From NCBI GenBank assembly GCA_963575745.1, contig CAUYUJ010000932.1:42501-105000 (forward strand): a stretch of 62,500 nt of DNA, given 5' to 3'. This DNA comes from Prorocentrum cordatum (lineage: Eukaryota; Sar; Dinophyceae; Prorocentrales; Prorocentraceae). Made by a program: the position numbers and the translations under genes. The notes beneath the pieces were generated by a model. It was not told the origin of the DNA, searched no databases, and was given only the letters and a program-made list of their open reading frames with translations. Position 1 is the stretch's first letter, and every line of letters starts with the position of its first letter. Positions 56,613 through 62,500 of the stretch are shown here, one piece after another.

Positions 56613-58730
56613 TCAGCACCGCCGCGTCGGTCGTCGCCATGTAGCGCAGAAGGGGCCCTCCGTTGTCGGCCAGCGCCTGCTGGCCGCCATCCGTGAGGAT
56701 CGTGATCTTCTGGCAGGCGGCTCCCGCAAGCGCGCGGCGTCCACGTTGTCGTGCTGCACGACGCCCTCGATGGACCCCGCACCGCTGCAGAGCATCTGCG
56801 CCTCGTGCTGGGAACCCTCCCCGAGGAAGCACGGCGAGACCGAACTCTTGGTCGGGTTGTGCGTGTAGCCGTAGGGCTGCAAGGCGCGCGTCAGCTCGCA
56901 GTGCGAGTGGCGCGAGACGAAGCCCGCGATGCGCGCGGAGGTGGCGACGCTCGTGTGGTTGATGTCGTCGGCGTAGATCCTCGTGCCAAGTGGAACAGCT
57001 GCATCAAGTAGCGGACGCCGCGCCGTGCAAATCGACTCGCTCGGCCAGATCGTCGTGTCGATGTCGACCCGAGGCGCGGGCGGCAAGTGGGTCTGGCTCT
57101 TCCACTCCTCGTGGGTGGTCGGAGGCTCGGGGGGCGCGAAGGCGGCCCAGGCGGCGGCGCGAAGACGACGAAACCGCGTCGCGATGGGATCGTGGAAGGT
57201 CCTCGCGAAGAAGAGCGCCGCGGGCGCGTCGCCCATGAAGGCCCCGCAGCGGTTGCGAAGGTCCTGAGCGCCGTCGGCGCCCTCGACGCGGAAGGTGCTG
57301 AGCTCGTGGCGCTGGTGGAAGTAGTCGGCGTCTTCGGGGCGCCTCGCCGCCTCGACCGTCTGCCGCAGGGCACCCGGGTCGGAGGGGCCGAACGCGTTGC
57401 TCATGTCCTCCTTGGTGGTCAGGGTCAAGATGCCTAGGCGACGAAGGCGACCGAGAAGACCATCCTGGCAAAGGAGTGCTCGTTCGCGGTTGCGGCCGCG
57501 TAGGTATCCATGCTCGCGTGGAGGTGGACGGCCAGGTGGAGCCCGTTGAAGTTGCGCTTTGTACCGCGATGCCCCGACTCTGTACAGGCCATGGATGTAG
57601 CGTTTGGCCTGGAACTCGGACTTGCCATTGTTCTTGTCGAGGCCTGTGGTGACGGAGTGGTGCGCGCGACGTACTCGCCGAATGTGGCCCAAAATGGTCT
57701 TCAACGCGCGCTCCGTGATGGGTGCGTTGTGCTCTTCGATGTCGTGGCCGAGCCCGCGTCGATCTCCTGCGGGCCGATGGCGAGGCTGCAGAACAGCGCG
57801 AGCGGGCAGAAACCGACCATTTTGGGACGAAAGTGGTCGGTTTTGCGGCGGCCGAGGGCGTTCGCCATCCTCCTCATCGGCGGCGCCAGCACGACGGTGA
57901 CGCGGCTGCAAGCTGGAGCGTGTCCGTGGCCGCGCGCCGCTGCCAACAGCCGGTGGAGGTTCGTCGTCCCCCGCGTCATCGTCATCGCCAGGGCGGCGCG
58001 GACGTCGCCGTCGTCGGCCGCCATGCCGACGCCAGGGCTCTAGCGCGAGACGAAGGACTTCAGTGGGGGCGCTGCGTGAAGGTGCGGCTCGTCGCCGCGG
58101 GGCTTTGGAGAGCACCTCGATCATCTCCTCGAAGTCATCGCCGGCGATCTCGAGGCGATCGTAGGCGAACGTCGGCGCGCGCGGCAGCTGGTCGATGTAC
58201 TGCTGGCGGTACTCGGTGAAGCCGATGGGGACCGCGCCGAGGCCACCGTCGGCGCCGGCCTGCGCGAAGTGCTGCGCTCTCGGCGCGCCTCGGGACGAAG
58301 CCGTCGGCCGCGTTGCAGCGACGGCGGCGAATGCCCTTGTGCTGGGCGGCCAGCAGACGGCTGAGGCGCCACACCTCGGCGACGTGCCGCTTCCGCCAGG
58401 CCTCGTCGATGTCGGCGACGAGCAGTTCCACCTGGGCGTCGGTTGTCGTGGCGCGCGCGCCAAAGCGAGTGGCGCCTCGAGGGGGTCGCTTCCCTTCTCG
58501 CGTAGGTCACGCCGCTCAGCGAGAAGGCGAAGGCGGTCCTCGCGAAGCCGCTGAAGGCGAGGATGGACGGCAGCCTTGCCCGCGAAGTGCTTCTGCGCGA
58601 TGTCGGGCGCCTGTTGGATCCAGCGGTCCCAGGCCTCGTCGGGGGCCTTCGCGGAGTACAGCTCGTGGAAGTAGTCGGGGTGCTGGCTGAAGGCGTCCTC
58701 CAGCTCGCGAACCAAGGCCTCGACGCCCAT
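56613..58730 (-). CDS. LINE reverse transcriptase (one long frame, partly out of register)
   Basis: A 705-codon open frame starts MGVEALVRELEDAFSQHPDY. Motif A is TTKEDMSNAFGP (Asp 57,405-57,407), a motif B-like stretch is RNRCGAFMGDAPAALFFART, and motif C is IYADDINHTS (Asp pair 56,964-56,969), with THNPTKSSVS after it. Roughly codons 75-130 and 230-300 have Arg/Pro-rich composition typical of out-of-frame reading, so compensating indels are likely. A short palindromic motif (57,811-57,857) lies in the frame. It would copy its own RNA by target-primed reverse transcription if intact, but it is probably inactive. Confidence 0.75.
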   Translation of the reverse strand: MGVEALVRELEDAFSQHPDYFHELYSAKAPDEAWDRWIQQAPDIAQKHFAGKAAVHPRLQRLREDRLRLLAERRDLREKGSDPLEAPLALARAPRQPTPRWNCSSPTSTRPGGSGTSPRCGASAVCWPPSTRAFAAVAATRPTASSRGAPRAQHFAQAGADGGLGAVPIGFTEYRQQYIDQLPRAPTFAYDRLEIAGDDFEEMIEVLSKAPRRRAAPSRSAPTEVLRLALEPWRRHGGRRRRRPRRPGDDDDAGDDEPPPAVGSGARPRTRSSLQPRHRRAGAADEEDGERPRPPQNRPLSSQNGRFLPARAVLQPRHRPAGDRRGLGHDIEEHNAPITERALKTILGHIRRVRRAHHSVTTGLDKNNGKSEFQAKRYIHGLYRVGASRYKAQLQRAPPGRPPPREHGYLRGRNRERALLCQDGLLGRLRRLGILTLTTKEDMSNAFGPSDPGALRQTVEAARRPEDADYFHQRHELSTFRVEGADGAQDLRNRCGAFMGDAPAALFFARTFHDPIATRFRRLRAAAWAAFAPPEPPTTHEEWKSQTHLPPAPRVDIDTTIWPSESICTARRPLLDAAVPLGTRIYADDINHTSVATSARIAGFVSRHSHCELTRALQPYGYTHNPTKSSVSPCFLGEGSQHEAQMLCSGAGSIEGVVQHDNVDAARLREPPARRSRSSRMAASRRWPTTEGPFCATWRRPTRRC
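57811..57857 (+). repeat. Short palindromic dispersed motif, copy 2
   Basis: AACCGACCATTTT (57,811-57,823) pairs with AAAGTGGTCGGTT (57,830-57,842) around a 6-base loop with one mismatch, followed by TTGCGGCGGCCGAGGG. Confidence 0.8.
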
Positions 58731-58799
58731 GCCGTGCTTCGGCGCCTGGCCGAGGCGATGAACGTCCCGCGAGATCCGATTCGCGGATGGGGGCAGGGG

Positions 58800-59790
58800 C
58801 CGTCAGCGCGTAGATGATGTCGGCCAGGATTGGGGCGTGGTCCTGCATGCCGGGACGAGGTATCAGCTTGAGGCGCAGGTTGGAGTGCTTGAGCGGCTTA
58901 ACCACGCGGACCGACGGCACCTGCCAGGAGAAGATGGCCATGTGGTCGATGTGCGAAGCGCTGCGCACCCCGTGGTAGGTCGGGCCGGTGTCGGAGTCGC
59001 ACCCGCATGGCGGAGCGCTCGAGCAGCTCCAGCATCTTGTCGCCAGCGTAATGCTGGACCTGGTGGCCGAACTGGCCGAGCGCGTCGGAGCGGATCTCCT
59101 CGTGGACCTGCTGCCCACGATGGCGGAGCCCGAGGCCGTCGTTGAGGTCGAAGCCGAAGATGACGGCGGACCTGCCCCGCGCCCACGTCAGGGTCTTCTC
59201 GATCCAGTCGCAGAGGGCGTCCACCGTGGAGCGGTAGTGGTAGTGCTGCGTGCCCATCGGCGCCGACTCGGACGCCTGCCTCCGACTCGACGGTCGCGGG
59301 GGAAGTAGACCATCGGCACCAAGATGTCAAAGCGCTCGCTGCGCAAGCGCGTGAGGGCGACGCGACCTCGCAGCTTCGCGGGCACGGGCGGGGCGTCCAC
59401 GATGTGGGGGGGGGGCGCGGAACACGCGGCGGCGCAAGTCTTGCGCCGCCGCGTGTTCCGCGTCGGCGCAAGACTTGCGGCCGCACCATCCTCTTAGAGG
59501 ATGGTGCAGCCGCAGCTCTTGTTGACATGTGGTCCAGGACTCCAGCCATATCGAAGTGCTGTATGAAACGGAAGTACAGTAATAATGGTGTCGAGCTCGC
59601 CATGGCGTTCTCCAGCGCCACTGAGGCAGATCACATCAACGAAACGAAATTCAGCAGAAATATCAAACAGCCGCTCCTCGGTGCTAGCGTTCTGGGCGTT
59701 CCGGTGAATGAACTTCATGATGTGCCAGATGCACCATATCAGCGCTGCAGGGGAGCCGCCACCTCGCTGCAAAAGGGAGGACACGCCCTA
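58800..59790 (-). pseudogene. LINE endonuclease (APE-like)
   Basis: The N-terminal part (frame 59,784-59,494) reads FRFVDVICLSGAGERHGEL and PHVNKSCGCTIL. An insertion of palindromic sequence (59,416-59,514) interrupts it, after which RFDILVPMVYFPRDR resumes. Another frame (59,257 downward) carries SAVIFGFDLNDG (Asp and Asn of the GDFN motif, about 59,149) and a third frame GPTYHGVRSASHIDHMAI and MQDHAPILADI. These last two are the SxxDH and terminal DHxPI motifs of AP-endonuclease-type nucleases, which nick the target. The catalytic residues survive, but the frame is broken at least twice. Confidence 0.75.
59416..59514. repeat. Two adjacent near-perfect palindromes with single-base centres
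   Basis: Positions 59,416-59,438 and 59,440-59,462 are perfect 23-base inverses around one T. Positions 59,476-59,494 and 59,496-59,514 are 19-base inverses with one mismatch around another T. Both could form strong hairpins or cruciforms. They interrupt the LINE endonuclease. Confidence 0.93.
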
Positions 59791-59863
59791 CGCGGCGCGA
59801 AGTATGGATGCGCACCTTGCTGCGCTGCCACCCCTGAAACGCTGTGCTCGGGCAGGGGGGGCT

Positions 59864-60290
59864 AGGAGGAGGAGGAGGAGGAGGAGGAGGAGGAGGAGGA
59901 GGAGGAGGAGGAGGAGGAGGAGGAGGAGGAGGAGGAGGAGGAGGAGGAGGAGGAGGAGGAGGAGGAGGGAGGGAGGAGGAGGAGGAGGAGAGGAGGAGGA
60001 GGAGGAGGAGGAGGAGGAGGAGGAGCAGGAGGGAGGAGGAGGAGGAGGAGCAGGAGGAGGAGGAGAGGAGGGGAGCAGGAGGAGGAGCAGGAGGAGCAGG
60101 AGGAGGAGGAGGAGGAGGAGGAGGAGGAAGGGGAGGAGGAGGAGGAGGAGGAGGAGGATGAGGAGGAGGGGGAGCAGGAGGAGGGGAGGAGGAGAGGAGG
60201 AGGAGGAGGAGGAGGAGGAGGTGGAGGAGGAGGAGGAGGAGGAGGAGGGAGGAGTAGGAGGAGGCGGAGGGGGGAGGATGGGGGAGGACG
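59864..60290 (+). repeat. (GGA)n array
   Basis: About 420 bp, perfect in the first 100 bp and then with GCAGGAGG and GGGAGG interruptions. Confidence 0.97.
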
Positions 60291-60650
60291 GGACTACCAT
60301 ACACAACGGGCATGTGCTCCACGTGTGCGCAAAGCGAAAAAGGGTCGGAGGGGAGATGGTCCCTTTTGCTCCTGCTGCTCCCTCTCGTGCTCCCGCCCCT
60401 CCTTTCTCCCGTCCTCCCCCTCCTCTTCTTCATTCTTCCTGCCTGGCCAGGTGCTGGTGCACCAGCAACGAGAAGGAGAAGACGAAGGCCTTGCGGCGGC
60501 AACAGCCGCTGCCGCGGCGTCGGCACTTCGCAGGGGGGCAGCCGAGCCGCTCGCGCATGGGGTTCACCGCATTGGGCCACGATGCGCACGGCTGGTCTGA
60601 TCGAGCCTCCGAGAGGAGAACAGAAAAGGAAGGATGAGGAGGAGGAGGAG
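60291..60650. other. Unique linker
   Basis: Ordinary GC-rich sequence with a short GGA tract at the end. No gene recognised. Confidence 0.4.
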
Positions 60651-60654
60651 TAGG

Positions 60655-61320
60655 AGGAGGAGGACCAGAGTAAACCCAGGATGTTGAAATGCACCCGCCC
60701 GTCTCAAGTTCCCTCTTCATGAGTCTCTGCCAGCCCGCCGTTTCAGTACGACTGGTTCCCCCTTGGAAGACGACCACCCCATAGTCCTGCCATTAAGGCG
60801 ATATTCCCGTTTAAAACAATAACATTCCTTGCATCCTTCTTCAGGGAGAAGCGCGGACAATGAACAGGTATGACCATACCTTTCAACGGGGTGTCCAGCG
60901 AGTTCCGCAGTTTGGACAACAGACCGCCCTCAAAGGTGTAGATGTCGCACAGATTTACCATTCTGACCATGGGCTTCGCGGAAGTCGCACTCGAGAGTCC
61001 TACTTTGAAAAGCAACCGCCCTCCAGTCGTGCAGCTGTTACACATGTCACATGTCCATGTTTCTTGTATTTGCGCTTGAAGAAAAACGCCCAATTTTCAG
61101 AACGACCTGTGCTCCATCCGTGAAGCGATTGCAATATCTTAACTTGAATGTGCGCAGCGCTAAGTCGAGAGCCACAGTTTGAACACGACCTGTTCTCTAT
61201 CATTGAAGCTGTTGCAGGCATGAAGCACTCATGTATACAGCGCTAAGGCGAGAGCCCCATGTTGCACCCCTCCATCCTGGAAACTGGTGCAAACACGAAT
61301 GTGCGCGGCGCTATGAGGAG
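60655..61320 (+). repeat. Composite repeat A, copy 4 (most diverged)
   Basis: It starts GACCAGAGTAAACCCAGGAT and has CCCTCTTCATGAGTCTC. Three units of the GAATGTGCGCAGCGCTAAG and CGAGAGCCA type follow at about 61,146-61,315, ending directly in GGA repeats. Confidence 0.75.
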
Positions 61321-61540
61321 GAGGAAGAGGCGAAGGATGAGGAGGAGGAGGAGGAGGAGGAGGCGGAGGAGGAGGAGGAGGAGGAGGGGGAGGGGTCGAC
61401 CAAGTCCTCCGTGAGCAGCCTTGGGAGGGGTGAATGAGGATGAGGAAGAGGGGTGAAGGAGGAGGGGGAAGAGGAGGAGGAGGAGTAGGATAAGGAGGAA
61501 GAGGGGTGAAGGAGGATGAGGGGATGAGAAGACCCACACC
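61315..61540 (+). repeat. GGA array (degenerate)
   Basis: GGA with GGGGAAGAGG and GGATGAGG units. Confidence 0.9.
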
Positions 61541-62135
61541 AGCTGAAGGTGCCACCACGTTAAACATGCATCAAATAAACAAATCAAATACCGTCATCCG
61601 AGAGTTCGGCCTCCTCGCGCTGTCTCCTGTCAAGGACCTGCTGCCCAAGCCCTTCGGCCTGAGCGCGGGAGGAGAACCCGAATAGCGCAAGGCCTCGGAT
61701 GAGGTCGACCCCGATCCGCTCGACGGCGGGGTGCCGGGTCCAAGCTCGGGCACCCCTCCTAGGCCTACTTTCGAGGCCAGGAAGGTGCGAGAGTCGTCGG
61801 ATAGCGAGCACGCTGCTCCGACTCGGCACTCCTTGCGGGACGGATGTTTGCCTTGCAAAATCCAAGCCAATTGCCTCTCGCGGCCTGGGGAACGGGACCC
61901 CAGGCAGTCTGAGGGGATGAGGAGGAGGAGGATTGGGAGGGGGAGGGGGAGGGTAATGGGAGCGGGAAGAGGCGGAAGAAGAGGAGGATCAGTGGCATGG
62001 GCTGCGTCCTGACACTCAGACGTCGAATTCAAACCGCCCGCCGACGGAGAAGGAGGAGGAGGAGGAAGATGATGATGAGGAGGAGGAGGCGGAAGCCAGC
62101 ACCGACTGCGCCAGCCTCGTATACCGGAAGCTTAC
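61541..62135. other. Unique sequence with two small GGA patches
   Basis: GGA patches at 61,915-61,960 and 62,050-62,090. Open frames on both strands without family motifs. Confidence 0.35.
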
Positions 62136-62390
62136 CTGTATGCCGCACACGGTTTTGTACAGCCTACATCAGGCCAGCCAGTACCGTCTAGGCCAGCCTA
62201 CCAAGACTTATCAGATCATGTTTCAAGCCTGGCTCTCAAACCGCAAATATACCTTCAGGCCATACGTCGTTTGCACAGCCTACACCAGGCCAGCCAATAC
62301 CATCCAGGCCAGCCTACCAAGACTAGTATACCAAGTTTCACGCCTCACTCGCACATGTCCCGGCCGTTCAACAAGAGCAGCCTATACTGC
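62136..62390 (+). repeat. 116-bp tandem repeat, two copies
   Basis: CAGCCTACATCAGGCCAGCC starts at 62,160 and CAGCCTACACCAGGCCAGCC at 62,276. CAGGCCAGCCTACCAAGACT-like sequence recurs inside each unit. The remaining bases to 62,500 show no gene. Confidence 0.75.
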
Positions 62391-62500
62391 CAGCACAGCA
62401 GAGTGCGATTACATCAGCAGCCCGCTACTGTTCCAGCATTTCCGCCAGCCTTACCGACCTTGGGGACCGGAGGGAGTTTCTACGGGATGACGGGTGGGGG

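Larger units (their letters stand above)
54240..59860 (-). mobile_element. Non-LTR (LINE-type) retrotransposon, decayed
   Basis: Reading the minus strand from right to left: an apurinic-type endonuclease (about 59,790-58,800), a reverse transcriptase (about 58,730-56,600), zinc-finger-like segments (56,180-55,940 and about 55,810) and a long C-terminal region (to about 54,650). Coding is split over all three frames, so it is not functional. The 5' end near 59,860 abuts a GGA array. The 3' end is undefined but lies before the AT-rich array ending at 54,175. No target duplication was found. Confidence 0.8.

Noticed and set aside
57781-57910. LQPRHR on both sides of the hairpin motif as a target-site duplication
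   Set aside because: At nucleotide level the two stretches are not the same, so no duplication can be claimed.

Overview
This window looks like nuclear DNA of a dinoflagellate. It is GC-rich, has almost no recognisable host genes, and is dominated by trinucleotide arrays, several nested dispersed repeat families and decayed retroelements. The organism call rests on retroelement type: a Ty1/copia-like element with DNA-methyltransferase-like domains, LINE-type reverse transcriptase relatives with C-terminal zinc fingers, and a PPR-like pseudogene with the SYNA motif. All three are commonplace in dinoflagellate genomes. I cannot name a genus. No rRNA, tRNA, CRISPR or bacterial operon structure is visible.

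Layout. Positions 1-3,480 are GGA, GTC and CT-rich simple repeats with short unique stretches. Positions 3,480-18,640 are a mosaic of interspersed families that I call B (arrays built on CTTGGGCCGTCTTGGAGGCC-like words), C (a conserved block of about 100-260 bp), D (a block of about 250 bp with a CG-rich palindrome) and E (two copies of an inverted-repeat-ended element, each inserted into a D copy). GAC, TATGC and TATATG arrays lie between them. Positions 18,640-32,540 hold GGA, CAG, TTG and GAT arrays, four-part composite repeat A (a fourth copy lies near 60.7 kb), repeat F, a tandem repeat with a period of about 110 bp, and a PPR pseudogene at 26.4-27.1 kb. Positions 32.5-39.75 kb hold a B array, a fragment of a LINE-type protein at 33.8-34.2 kb, TAG/TAC arrays and a stretch of unrecognised moderately complex sequence at 36.8-38.9 kb.

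The main object is a nearly full-length Ty1/copia-like retrotransposon at 39,754-49,833. It has 267-bp LTRs, a tRNA-iMet-like primer site, Gag, aspartic protease, two methyltransferase-like domains, an HHCC/DDE integrase, reverse transcriptase and RNase H. It is broken by stops and frameshifts, although the reverse transcriptase/RNase H frame and the second methyltransferase frame are open. It sits exactly at a GGA/GAT microsatellite junction. A 3.7-kb GAT/GCT array with a higher-order period of about 1.1 kb follows it. Next, on the minus strand, is a decayed non-LTR retrotransposon at about 54.2-59.9 kb (endonuclease, reverse transcriptase, zinc fingers and a long C-terminal region) that carries two striking near-perfect palindromes inside its endonuclease. 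The window closes with a GGA array, a fourth copy of composite repeat A and a 116-bp tandem repeat.

Nothing here forms a host pathway. The biology is the interplay of retroelements and repeat families, including cytosine-methyltransferase-like domains carried by a retrotransposon.
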